DNA of 64,000 bases. It comes from Pisaster brevispinus. Lineage: Eukaryota; Echinodermata; Asteroidea; Forcipulatida; Asteriidae. The notes beneath the pieces were generated by a model that was not told where the DNA came from, did not search any database, and saw only the letters and a list, made by a program, of their open reading frames with translations. The translations under genes and the position numbers were made by a program. This document shows positions 52,701 through 64,000 of this stretch, one piece after another; position 1 is the stretch's first letter; every line of letters begins with the position of its first letter. Location of the stretch: positions 186,001-250,000 of the forward strand of contig JAMKCF010000054.1 in NCBI GenBank assembly GCA_023634235.1, written 5' to 3'.

Positions 52701-55700
52701 TTTGTTTGTATATTTGTTTCAAATATGAAAGTCAGCTTCAATCTTTCACACCATCGGAATTACTCTCACTATACCATGCCTCCGGCTATGGTAACAATGT
52801 CCCTGGTTGGTTGTTCGGTGTGTTTATAGAAAACTAAATAATGTGAATTAATTTACTCTTCCAAAAACCACTGGTGTACATTCCCCTCAAAGGAACCATT
52901 ATTGCATACGGTTCTTATAAGAGCAAGATGCAATAAAGTGATTTTGTAAAGAACTACTTAAATAAGTCACATTCAGAGCAATACATGTTGGCGAAGCTGG
53001 AAAGGAAAGGGGTTAAAAAGGTAGCTCCTTCCTCCCCCTGAAAGTGTTCCACTACCAGCATTATGGACTTCATCCTACATGGTGAATCATGGACCATAAC
53101 CAACATTGATTCTCAGCAATGCTAGAAACCATCCGTTAGAATTGTGCATAGAAGAACATTTCTGACAACCTTGAGTTCCCAGATGCATTGCTTAAGTAAG
53201 TAAAGAAAATGCAATTACCATCCAAAAAAAGACTTGCAAAGTCTAAAGCAAGGCTTTAAAATTTTCGCATTTGATTTTCATTTAGTTGTTTCAACCTCCC
53301 TCTTTGTTTGAGCCCCTCTATTAATTTAAATCCAAAATGATCACTTAAAAAAAAAAAATAAATAAATAATAAGCTGCATCTAACTGAATGGCTTTCTACA
53401 GAAGTGAGCATCTTAATTACCTGTTGTTAATTGAGTCTGTTGACCAAGCTGTATTACCAGCAGCTGGTTTTGCAGTTTTCTTTGGCTCTTTGGCCAGGGT
53501 TGGTTGACCAGAAACAACCTTCTGCATCTCAAGCAGTAGCACCCTCAAATCCTCATCGGTCATCAGCCTTCTCAGTGTGTCAATCGGCTGCTTGAACGTT
53601 GTTTGGGGACCTTTACTATGAGAAGCTGGTTGGTCTTTCTCTGTTTTTGCTGCAACGACCGTCTCTGCTTTGAAACCAACTAATTTCCTTGTGCTTGAAC
53701 CATTGGGTTGGACTCCCCCCGATGGCTTTTTGTCAGTGTCATTCAATTTCTTGCTCTGCTCTAATCTGCTGGATGTTGTTTGGACGATCTTTGGGGCATT
53801 GGTTTTGATGTCTACTTCATGTTCAGTGGGTGTGTTTAGTGGGATTTTCACTTTAGTCGGAATATCTTTTTGAAGTGTGAAAGCTTTTGATCGTTGTAGT
53901 TCCTGATAAGATAAGCAAAAAGAATAGATTGATAAACTTAACAATCCTGTGCACATTGACCTACACAAAATACTTGGCCATCAATCTTACCTCACAACTT
54001 AATTTCATGGCTCTGCTTACCACATAATTCTGTGCTTACTTTGCCTTGTAAAGCGTGTCAATCTATGGACTTTAAGCACAATATTCTGTGCTTACTGTGC
54101 CTTGTAAAGCATGTCTATCTATAGACTGTAAGCGCAATATTCTGTGCTTACTGTGCCTTGTAAAGCATGTCAATCTATAGACTGTAAGCGCAATATTCTG
54201 TGCTTACCGTGCCTTGTAAAGCATGTCTATCTACATGTAAATAGACTGTAAGCGCAATATTCTGTGCTTACCATGCCTTGTAAAGCATGTCTATTTATAG
54301 ACTGTAAGCGCAATATTCTGTGCTTACTGTGCCTTGTAAAGCATGTCTATTTATAGACTGTAAGCGCAATATTCTGTGCTTACTGTGTCTTGTAAAGCAT
54401 GTTAATCTATAGACTGTAAGTGCAATATTCTGTGCTTACTGTGCCTTGTAAAGCATGTTAATCTATAGACTGTAAGTGCAATATTCTGTGCTTACTGTGC
54501 CTTGTAAAGCATGTCAATCTATAGACTGTAAGCGCAATATTCTGTGCTTACCATGCCTTGTAAAGCATGTCTATTTATAGACAGTAAGCGCAATATTCTG
54601 TGCTTACTGTGCCTTGTAAAGCATGTCTATCTATAGACTGTAAGTGCAATATTCTGTGCTTACTGTGTCTTGTAAAGCATGTCAATCTATAGACTGTAAG
54701 CGCAATATTCTGTGCTTACCGTGCCTTGTAAAGCATGTCTATTTATTGACTGTAAGCGCAATATTCTGTGCTTACTGTGCCTTGTAAAGCACATCTATCT
54801 ATAGACTGTAAGCGCAATATTCTGTGCTTACTGTGCCTTTTTGAATTGTAAAGCATGTCTATCTATAGACTGTAAGCGCAATATTCTGTGCTTACTGTGT
54901 CTTGTAAAGCATGTCTATCTATAGACTGTAAGCGCAATATTCTGTGCTTACTGTGCCTTGTAAAGCATGTCAATCTATAGACTGTAAGCGCAATATTCTG
55001 TGCTTACTGTGTCTTGTAAAGCATGTCTATCTATAGACTGTAAGCGCAATATTCTGTGCTTACTGTGCCTTGTAAAGCATGTCTATCTATAGACTGTAAG
55101 CGCAATATTCTGTGCTTACTGTGCCTTGTAAAGCATGTCAATCTATAGACTGTAAGCGCAATATTCTGTGCTTACTGTGTCTTGTAAAGCATGTCTATCT
55201 ATAGACTGTAAGCGCAATATTCTGTGCTTACTGTGCCTTGTAAAGCATGTCTATCTATAGACTGTAAGCGCAATATTCTGTGCTTACTGTGCCTTGTAAA
55301 GCATGTCAATCTATAGACTGTAAGTGCAATATTCTGTGCTAACTGTGCCTTGTAAAGCATAGCAATTGAGCCTAGGTTAAAACCAGAGACACAGCCAGCT
55401 ATTTTATGAAGTAGGCTGGTACCGACCTTGATCTCTAACTGGTGCTTGAGTTTCAGCCTTGCTATGTCTTGTTCCTGCCTCTCTATGACTGCTTTACACT
55501 CCCCATGCTCCATGGCAGCCTGAATTAAAATGTGAACCATCATCAACCAACAATATTTTAAAAACAAAATCAACAAATATTTTGAACTAAAATCTTTAAA
55601 TATGAAATGGTTTGTCTTAGACTCGAGCCAGTTTATAAGAACACACATATTCTCAAATTGAGGATGAGTTAAGTATTGATAAAAGTATGTTGAAAAAGAC

Positions 55701-58700
55701 ATGAAATTTACTTGGTAAAAAGGTTCTTGATGTTCTAAGGTACAAATTACAATACAAATTCCATTAAAAATCTCCCCAAAATACAGTTAATAAAAATTAC
55801 ATAAAAATACATACAATACAGCCTAAAAATACAAAAATGTAACAATTACATACAGATGCAGCATAAAATTACACAAAAACAATATTAAAAAGCAGACACC
55901 CTCCCCCTTGTGTAAGGAGAAACAAAAACTGTAATAAACACAGTGAAATAAAGAATGAAAAGAAAGTAAATCTGGCTATGCACACAAAACTAATCATCAA
56001 CCAATGTAATTACAGACTGTATGCCTCCCTAAACAAGCGAGTCTTTAATATAGCCTTGAAAGACCCCAGCGAATTAACCCCAAGTAAAAAAGGAGGTAGA
56101 GCATTCCACAACTTTGGAGCACTTGAAACAAAGGCATGATCACCAACAGAGTGCAGCATCCAACCACTAGATTACTCGGTAAAATTTCACCTGTTGACCT
56201 CAGGGTACATCATTGTTGTCATTTGACAGAAAAAAGGTCACAGACATAATCAGGAGCTAAAAGGTGTTTCTTTGGGCTTGCAGAACCATGCTCTACAAAG
56301 ACACACAACTTCCTGAATAGAACATTGGAAGATTTGTTAATGTTAGGGTTGAAAACAAATCGACCTGAATCCAATTTTTATTACATTTTTGGGCAATTTA
56401 TTTAAGCATTATAGGATGTACAAAAACTGCTCCAACACTAAACAATTTTTTCATGCCAACTTTCTGAATAGGAAAAGTTTCTTGAACACCAAAAGACTGG
56501 AACGAATGTACCTTTTTCAGAGATTCATCCAGTTTAGCGATGACTGATCTTTGCTCAGCTCTCTTTCTTGTCAAACTCTGAGCCTCCTCCGTTAAATTTG
56601 TTATATTTCTGCTCATCTCAGTAAGTTGGGCCTTGTACTGATCTCGTTCCCCAACTAATGTTGATTTCTCCTGTGAATAATCAAAGTTCATTGTTTGATA
56701 AACAGCATAATTTTGTGCAATATAAAAAAAAAACTTTAAAAACTCTCAGCGTTTTTCTCTTTTTCAGGTAAAACCTACTGACCATCCAGGGTGTTACATT
56801 TTTAATATGGGTGAGAGTCAATGCTGAGAAAAAGGTCTGAAACTAGAATATTAATGTAAGAGGACATGATGGTATTTCCACCATTTGGTACCCATTGGAG
56901 TTAACGATTTCAAGGAGCTTTTGTGAACAGTAATCTCAGCATTAGAGAAGTAGATAAAAAAACATGACTTCTTTCTAATAATTTGACGGGGAAAAAACAG
57001 CTACTTTTTATCACCAGGGCAAGTAGACATAAAGTCTGACTTTCAATTCAAAGTCTGAAGTCTCTCATTTCTGTTGTAGAGAATTTACAGACTATGTACA
57101 TTACTTGGAATCTAGAGATTTGGACATACACTGAACAATGTCTTCTTCTTGAGATGTTCTGTTTCCGAGAGTAGCATTCTAGTTCTGTTTAGCTTTATCC
57201 TGAAGGTTTAAGTTTCATTTTCCTTATCCAATTCATAAATGTGAAGTAATTTCACCGTAGACCAAGCCCACAAGACTCAAACTGGTTCACAACGAAAACC
57301 AGAAACCCACGGGAAATGCTATCAACCTAGTGTTTCTTTGAGAATTTATGTAATAAATGTTTTGTTACTAGTTTTTTTCACCTATCTTGTAAATACTCTT
57401 CAGAAATACCTTTGAACAATAAATTTAATTTGGGTTTGAACAAAGACAAATTGACTGGAGAGGGACTTGAACCAACGACCTCCAGATTAACGTACCAGCG
57501 CTCTACCAACTGAGCTATTCAGCCCTATGTTGGCGGTCTCCCTTTTAGTCAATGTCTTTGTTCGGGGGTTCCAGTCAGAAGCCATGCAACCAGTTGCATG
57601 GCTTCTGACTGACACCCCTGATTAAAGATATTGACTAATAGGTACGTTAATCCGGAGGTCGTTGGTTCAAGTCCCGCTCCAGTCAATTTTTCTTTGTTCA
57701 AACCCAAATTATTTAAAAAATATCCCAGTCAGTTTCCCTTGTGATTTATTACTTGCTAACAATACATTTAGACACACAAGAATACAGCAGCTTTGGGGCT
57801 GGATGTAGCCAGAACCTTGCATGTACAGCAGTTGTGCAGACATGTGATGTAATGCCTTTTATCAACATGATACCATCTTGACACCCAGCAAGGGAAATGT
57901 CATGATTATTCAGTGTTCTAACACACTACATTGAGCTTTAAGCTGCAATGAGAAGCTTGTGGTTTTATAACTCTACCTTTCTTGTAATATCCAGGCACTC
58001 CTTAAGCCAATGTATATCACTCTGTAGTGTATCAATCTCACTACGCTTTGCTGTAACCTGCTGCTGCATGCTCTCTGCAACCTTCACAGCTGTTTCAAAC
58101 AATTGGGAAAAGAGAGAGGGACAGACAGACAGAAAGGGGGGAGAGAGAAAAACATTACAGAGGTCAAATGAGACATGGTATTTTTTGGCTGGTAAACTTA
58201 TTTTGGTGAGTATAATTTTGTTGTGCAGTATAAGCAGTTCAATGAAATTGACCCCAGGTCAATTGCATGGAACTGTTTAACCTGACCCAGGGCTGGAAAT
58301 AATCACTGAACCACTCACTAGGGTCTTGTAATTTTAGCAGTGGCCCAGTATTCCCACAACCTAACAAGTCCCGCAGTCTAATGTCGAGAGTCATTGCTGA
58401 TAAAAAGGTCTGAAATGTGAATCCACACTTTTTGAGGAATATTGAAATAATGGCATTTTCACGTTTTGTAACCACTGGAGTAAAAGACTGCAAGGCACTT
58501 GTGCATATCCTCAGCATTAGAGAAGTAAATTAGAAAGCATGATTTCTTTATATCTAGGAAAATAACAGCTACTTTTTCACAGGGTAGACATGAAAATGTC
58601 TGACTTCAGACGGAAGTCTGAGACTTCTCATCCCTGCAAAAACACACAATTTAAAGATTTTCAGAATTTTCTTTTAGGTCTTTAGTTTTTCAAGTCCAAA

Positions 58701-61700
58701 CCTTCTCCTAAAAATTCAGCAATATTAACAGAGAAAGGCATTTATTCAGTCTTGTAAACAAAATTAAAGTCCAGTAAAATTTCTGAGCTGCCAGACCTGT
58801 AATCCAGAGAAGAGTTTCTTGAACTCCTATTCAGTTGACTCCATCCTTACCTGTACCGTCTGTGACAACTGTAGCCTTGATGGTGTTATGGGCTGCAGTC
58901 AAATCTCTTTGTTGAGTCTGTATCTTAGATCGATACTTGGAGACGTCTTTTTGATAATTCTTCTCTCTCTCCACGATGTCCGCTTTCATCTTGTCTTGCT
59001 CGATATTCAGGAAATCAATCTAGACAGGATAGTACAGTATGTCCGATTGCATATTTATTGTTATTTTTTATTTAGACCAAAACAACACAAAATGTGGTAC
59101 ACAGGTTTGCACGGGAGACATTAAATATTAAATAAGTATTTAAGCCAAACCAAATACTTATAATAAAGTAAAGAATGACAAACCACAGAAAAACAACAGT
59201 ATATGAAAGGGCCATTGCAAATGAGGAATACAAACAGAAAATCATGATATTAAAAATTGTATTCCAAAACTTTTCAGACATGTAGTAATAGTGTCAGCCA
59301 AAATTAAATTTTAAACACCAACAATACATGTAACATCAACATAGGCTTATCCCATTGTTTTAAAACTTGCAACTCATTTATTAATAGGCTTTGTGTGAAA
59401 TATTAAATCGATAAAAACTCACAAAATTTGGAACTCTGATGCTTCTACAAGTAGATGAATAGAAATAACATTGTCGGCTGGTCTAGGTCTGTTACAGATT
59501 CAAACCGTAAACTCATAAAGTATACCTGGGTCTTAGCTTGTAGGAGTTGAGCTTCTAGCTCTTCACTGCCCCTTACAACAGTCTCAGATTCTCTAGCTGT
59601 ACCCTGGATCTCCTCCTGCAATTTCTTGTTATCTTCCTCACTGTTTCGCAGCCTCTTCTCTCGTATCTTCAGCTTCTTCAAGATGCCCTCTTGCTGACCT
59701 TTCAATTCTTGGAGCTCCTTAATTATTGATGATGAAGATGTTGTGAGAGAATAATACAAAAATTAGTTCTTGAAAGAATAACAATTTTTTCAAATGGGTA
59801 AATCTTAGAAATGAAAGAACATAATCATGGCTTACAATTAAAGTGGACAAATCAAATAAAGTAAACAAGAACTTCTTTCATATATCCCTGTTTTTGATCT
59901 CTTAGCGAGAGCACTCCAGTCTAATGACATCATATATTATGCCTAATACCTTTTGTTTCTAAACAATGACCAATCATAATGAATCCAGTACCACACCTTT
60001 GTCAATTCCTGTAGTCGTTCCTTCATCTGTTCTCGTTCCTGCTCCCAGTCTTCACTAGCCTTGCTGGCTACTTCAGCCAGCTTGGCCATACTCGATGTCT
60101 GCTCTCTCAATCTCACACACTGCTCCTCGTGCTCATTCACCTGGGAAATCAATCAAAACACCAAATAGAACTTCCAATCACTCAAGTTCAGAAAAGTCAG
60201 TACTTTGATGGGAAAACTCCTGGGAATACCCATTATGAAAATATTTATTCGTCTTTAATGATCCAAAGTTGAAGACACCTGTTCTATACGACACAGCCGA
60301 CTGTGAAACCCCATTTGCATATTGATCACACACCTGTGTTACACACTTGTCATGCTGGTAGATAAAAATGGCCCCATGGTCTGTGTCATTTTGCAAACCC
60401 ATATTTTTCAAAATAAAATGAACACAACTTATATAGATCTAAACAAAAATCGCCAGTAGATTATTCTAAAACATACAAACCTGAACATGGAGTTGATCTT
60501 TCTGAATCTGCACATGACTAAGCTCAGTATTTTTATCCTCCAGTAATGACATATATTGCGCCTTCTCTCTATGCAGCACATCCAGCTCCTGCGCCTTCTC
60601 TCTATGCAGCACATCCAGCTCCTGCTGTTTTTCTGCAAGGTCAAGGGCCATGTTCCCCTTCTCCTCTGTCACTCTTTGAAGTTCTTGCTGGACTTCCTCC
60701 AGTTTCCCTCTCAGGTCTTCCCTGGACAGTAGCAGGTCCTGATTTTCAGAATCTCTCTGGGTGTACTCGGCCACGAGGGTGTCGTACTTGTTGGTGAGGT
60801 CGTTGATCTTAGAGGTCAGGTCATGGGTCAAAGAGGTCATTCTCTGCTCGTGATCTTCTTGCATCAATAAAACCTGCATAAAAGACCAAATAAAAAATTT
60901 CAGATACTTAATTTGTAAGTTAAGTACTAAATCTTCAGGGACATCTTAATAAACAATGCCTAGGATTTCATGGAGGTCACTGTTCATTATTTGTCCCTGG
61001 CCTTCACAATGTTCACATGGACAGTCTAACTAAAGTACCCTATGCAAGAGGAAGATGGCTTTGCCATTTTAAAATCAAGCTTTAGGTCTGGTTTATGGTG
61101 TAAGTGAACACGGAAATAGAGCTTGTTATAACAATCTCCCCGACCCCCCCCCCCCCCAAAAAAAAAACCCCCAAAAAACAAAACCAAAACCAAACAAAAC
61201 AAAACAACAAAACAACAGCAAGTATCCACTCCATTCTAGCCCCCCCCCCCCCCCCAAAGCAAAAACCAACCTCACCACTCCCCTGCAGAGAATGTTTTTA
61301 TATGAACCCATACAGACCAATTACTGTGATGAGGTTTTCTCGCTGTTGCCATGCCACCAGTGGATGGCTACATGTTGCCTGGCACTTTGTTATTTCTCCT
61401 TCGATTTATCTTTATTCTCAGCATCAGTAATAGGTTAGCAATACACGCTTTATGTTTCAGAACGGCTGTTTGTGATACATCCTGAGGGTGTCATGCAAGA
61501 AGTGTTTTGAATGTTTAGTGATGAACTTCACAAAATCTTTACTGGCATGTGATGTAGACCATTGTCAATTTGCTTATTGGACAAATCCATTTTCTATTAT
61601 ATTCTATTATATTCTGAGTTCAGACTGAGAGCAAAATCACTGGATGTTGAATCTTTCTTAATTATGGTCTTCCAGTGTATAAAGACTATTTCCCTTTACC

Positions 61701-63767
61701 TTTTGATCCAAGTGCCTTGCTGATTGCTCCCTAGCCTCTTCAACCAGCCTGCTTAGTTCCTCACATTCACTGCTCTTCTTGTCCAGCTGGGTCTCAAGGT
61801 CATTCAATTTGATGTTAGTCTCCTCCTCAAGGTTACAGAATTTGCTGTTCTGCTCCTCTGCTGACACCACATCTGCCTCAGCTTTAGCAGTAGACTCCTG
61901 AAACAAGAATTTGACAAATTTCTTAAAATTTTGAACTCTCTTTTAGACTACAAAACCAATAGTAATTCTTTATAAAAGGACTGAAAATGCCATTCAAGAA
62001 CAGAACAAACAAATTTTCAACAGGTATTTTGGGGGACAAATAGACTAATTTGGACATGTTCCTTGTGTGGAACTATTCATGATTACTTGACGCTCATTAT
62101 GACAAGAAGGCACCAGACTCTATCATCTCCTGACCTACATGTACACAGTGTCAACAAAACTTATAATTACATTTCATAACACAGAGACCAGTCTATTTTC
62201 CACTCTCCAGCCTCTATATGGCTACATCACGGAGGTTAAATTACATTGAGCTGAGTAAAAGCAACTTAGTCTAGCTTCATTGAATCAGCTATTTGTGAGT
62301 TAGCTTTGAATAATGTCAATAACTTGATTAGTCACAAGTGAGCATTCAAATTGACCCCCCAGACTAAATAAAGACAGTGTCACTCTGTCACATGGTTTGG
62401 GGCAAGCTTTGACTAGTAACCTCCAGATCCAATTGGGCAAAGCCTGATACCACTGTGCCATACACATTCATTTAGAATTATGTATGGGTACTCTACTCTT
62501 TATGTAACTACACAAAAGCTTGCCCTGAACCATGTGACATAGCAATAGTCTCTCGTCTGAGAAATTTATATTTGAGCAGTAACTTGTGACTAAGCAAGAC
62601 ATTAAACCAGACATTATTCAAGTCTAATTCGCAAACGGCTTATTGAAACTGGACGGAGCAATACCAGTGCTGCATCAAGATGAACTTACTTTGGCAGCTT
62701 GCAGTTCAAGTTCAAGGTTGTGAATTTTCTCAAGTAGTTGATGCTTTTCCTCATCAGCTTCTTGGTGTTGATTGAGGGCAGCTTGCAAGTCAGCCGTCAA
62801 TGAGTCACACTACAACAGAAACAAAGTACAGTGATGAACGTTCTTACAAAAAGGAAACTTCAGGAGATATTTGTAAAGACTTTACGCAGTCAGAACCCTT
62901 TTCCATCTTCCCTCTTTAATTCAGGCGGATTGGTACCTGGACCCATTTTCAAACCAGAAGTAATAGCTACTTCTTACACTACCTGTGTTTGCAGCTTGCT
63001 TCTTGTAGTCTCCATCTTGTTTTGCAGCTCTTCCAGTCTGCTCTGCACATCTGCAACATGACTAGTCTTCAATTCAAGCTGTTGCTGCATATGCTCCCTT
63101 CAAGATGTTCAGAGACAATATTTCAGACAAAATATAAACTTTCACATACAGTGTACATGTAACCTAACCATGTCAATCAAGGGCGAGGCAAGGGAACTTT
63201 TTAAAGGAGGGTATATGGAAGCCAATTTACCAACTGGCATTTCCTTTCAGGAGTTTTATGAAAAACACTTTGCTGACTTGCTAACTACCAATTTTCCTCA
63301 CAATTTCAAGACTAAAGCAAAACCCAGCTTATTCAACAATATCAAACCTTTTTAGCAGATTAGTGTTCTATCAGGAAAGCAAACAAAATTGTTCCACTTG
63401 ATTTAGTGCTTCATTTGCCACTTAAGGTTCAGAATGCAGATTGAGACAAACTATTGGGGGGGGGGGAGGTCACACCCCATACACCCCTTTGGTCACTACA
63501 GCCCTTATGCCAAGTTACACATTTTCAATCAAGCTCAGAGAATGATCAGTTAAACAAAGGAAGTTTACTCACCACTGTTTCCATCATTGGGTTAAATCCT
63601 AGAAAACTGAACATGTGCTCAATAACTTAATGTTAGGATTCTATACAATTACGTACTGTGTGAGTGTTAGTTGTGACTGAAGGCTGAGAGTCTGCTTACG
63701 AGCATTTAGTGCCCTCTCTGTAGCTGCGTTCAATTGTTCCTCATGCTCTTCACTTACTCTATGTAGC
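49716..63767 (-). CDS. CCDC158: CCDC158-type coiled-coil protein, 3' portion (979 aa in window)
   Basis: Sixteen exons (minus): 63767-63657, 63097-62983, 62809-62690, 61897-61700, 60873-60481, 60140-59997, 59717-59526, 59019-58851, 58089-57977, 56670-56512, 55519-55427, 53902-53421, 52258-52185, 51368-50994, 50233-50126, 49810-49716. All junctions agree in phase; the 5' end lies to the right. The N-terminal two thirds is almost continuous heptad coiled coil. Alignment with vertebrate CCDC158, from memory, is suggested by VSEEHEEQLN..ALNARKQTLSLQSQ, AVKVAESMQQQVTAKRSEID, VIERQEQDIARLKLKHQLEI, and the C-terminal MAIMIKQQSSQLKQVRQQEH. A Ser/Thr/Pro-rich low-complexity linker (exons 12-14) separates the main coil from two short C-terminal helices. 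Function is poorly known; human CCDC158 is, as I recall, mainly testis-expressed. Exon 5 has an 11-residue tandem duplication. A generic coiled-coil paralogue cannot be fully excluded. Confidence 0.8.
50236..50285. repeat. AAT microsatellite
   Basis: A run of AATAATAAT triplets directly beside the exon at 50126-50233. A similar TTA-rich run is at 63786-63830. Confidence 0.8.
51517..51699. mobile_element. 183-bp MITE in CCDC158-type intron
   Basis: ATGTCCTGTACTAGTGTTTT plus CTGCCATTACTGG at the left are inverted at the right (CCAGTAATGGCAG, then GGTATAGGACAT). The interior is non-coding. Confidence 0.7.
53995..55370 (-). repeat. 56-bp minisatellite, about 24 units, each with two inverted repeats
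   Basis: Unit period 56 bp. Each unit holds GTCTATCTATAGAC (6-bp arms, 2-base loop) and GTAAGC (12-base gap) GCTTAC. Most differences are point changes (CTGTGCC/CCGTGCC/CTGTGTC, CTATCTAT/CAATCTAT); two units carry small insertions (near 54230 and 54838). It fills the intron between the exons at 55427-55519 and 53421-53902. The 56-bp period is not a multiple of three, so translated frames through it are artefacts. Confidence 0.95.
56015..56165 (-). mobile_element. Non-LTR reverse-transcriptase C-terminal fragment
   Basis: Minus-strand translation gives GDHAFVSSAPKLWNALPPFL, then SLGSFKAILKTRLFREAY. This matches the AP.LWN.LP ... FK..LK..LF motif that closes many LINE ORF2 proteins. The rest of the element was not recognised, so it is probably 5'-truncated and old. 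It lies in a CCDC158-type intron, in the gene's orientation. Confidence 0.75.
57427..57710. mobile_element. Palindromic element with tRNA-like terminal repeats
   Basis: Arms 57427-57495 and 57641-57710 are inverted copies with about three mismatches (AATTTGGGTTTGAACAAAGA, then TTGACTGGAG, GGGACTTGAACCAACGACCT, and GATTAACGTACC). On the minus strand the left arm and its inner flank read like a tRNA: TAGCTCAGTTGGTAGAGC (D arm, A box) and GGTTCAAGTCC (T arm, B box). The right arm repeats only the T-arm half. The acceptor ends do not pair as a tRNA should and the anticodon stem is poor, so this is not a working tRNA. The centre (57573-57610) is a 38-bp hairpin with two perfect 18-bp arms, AGTCAGAAGCCATGCAAC and its inverse. 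Confidence 0.75.
61140..61262. repeat. Poly-C / CAAAA low-complexity block
   Basis: Two C-runs flank an A-rich AAAACAAAACC-type stretch in an intron between the exons at 60481-60873 and 61700-61897. It creates false Gly-rich and Pro/Lys-rich frames. Confidence 0.85.
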
Positions 63768-64000
63768 CTGGAATAAAAAGATATGTATTATTAATATTAT
63801 TATTATTACTATTATTACTATTATTATTATCTATTTCTGGTAATGAAACAAGGATGCCTCATAAGTGAATTTAATCACTGTAGCTCACAGCCTGAAGAAA
63901 CCTGCAACATGGCTGCTTGCTATGTGAACCAGAAGCACCAGAGTTTACCCCTACTCTTCCACAATAAGTGTTCTGGGTCCTTTAATGTGCACTACCAATG

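Noticed and set aside
53995..55370. CRISPR-like array
   Set aside because: The units are contiguous without unique spacers, and the genome is eukaryotic. It is a minisatellite.
57433..57526. A tRNA gene on the minus strand
   Set aside because: D-arm and T-arm motifs are good, but the acceptor ends do not pair, the anticodon stem is poor, and the sequence is part of an inverted-repeat element.
63170..63355. 61-codon plus-strand frame inside a CCDC158-type intron
   Set aside because: No recognisable family and no supporting signals; probably chance.

Overview
The window is animal nuclear DNA, with short exons, GT-AG introns and many small inverted-repeat and tandem-repeat elements. An invertebrate deuterostome is likely, perhaps an echinoderm such as a sea star. 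That guess rests on the P2X7-ballast-domain gene, a single ClC-3/4/5-type exchanger, and dense MITE-like repeats including the GGGCCCAATTTCATAGAGC type; it was not tested by any search.

Layout. At 1-470 (minus) lies a decayed non-LTR reverse-transcriptase tail. At 1136-3204 (minus) are four exons of a CKAP2-family gene that continues off the left edge. From 3.5 to 9.1 kb there is a run of non-autonomous inverted-repeat elements, two with recognisable target-site duplications (8 bp hAT-like at 5.6-6.2 kb; 9 bp at 6.45-7.98 kb). At 12056-28871 (plus) an 18-exon gene encodes an 803-residue endosomal-type 2Cl-/H+ exchanger. Its 6.45 kb eighth intron (17104-23554) holds a P2X7-ballast-domain gene with two frame breaks (plus) facing an uncharacterised gene (minus). 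The pair sits between short inverted repeats at 17788 and 22516 and may be a fossil two-gene DNA transposon; this is the most unusual structure in the window.

From 28.9 to 35.7 kb I see no convincing gene, only a Gln/Glu-type minisatellite. A 20-bp/60-bp higher-order satellite (35.71-36.69 kb) lies just upstream of a four-exon, 441-residue heparan-sulfate 3-O-sulfotransferase-like gene (36875-43201, plus). Its first intron contains an 850 bp foldback element built from an 18-bp palindrome. A further inverted-repeat element follows at 44.3-45.5 kb, then an intronless small heat-shock protein gene with a TATA box (46.1-47.3 kb).

The right end (49716-63767, minus) holds the 3' sixteen coding exons (979 residues) of a CCDC158-type coiled-coil gene that continues off the right edge. 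Its introns carry a 56-bp minisatellite of about 24 units, a MITE, a second reverse-transcriptase tail and a palindromic tRNA-like element.

The host genes are functionally unrelated (chloride/proton exchange, glycan sulfation, chaperone, cytoskeletal and coiled-coil proteins), so no shared pathway is implied. Exon boundaries come from reading splice signals by eye together with phase consistency. The ClC, sulfotransferase and CCDC158 models all close in frame with no leftover base.
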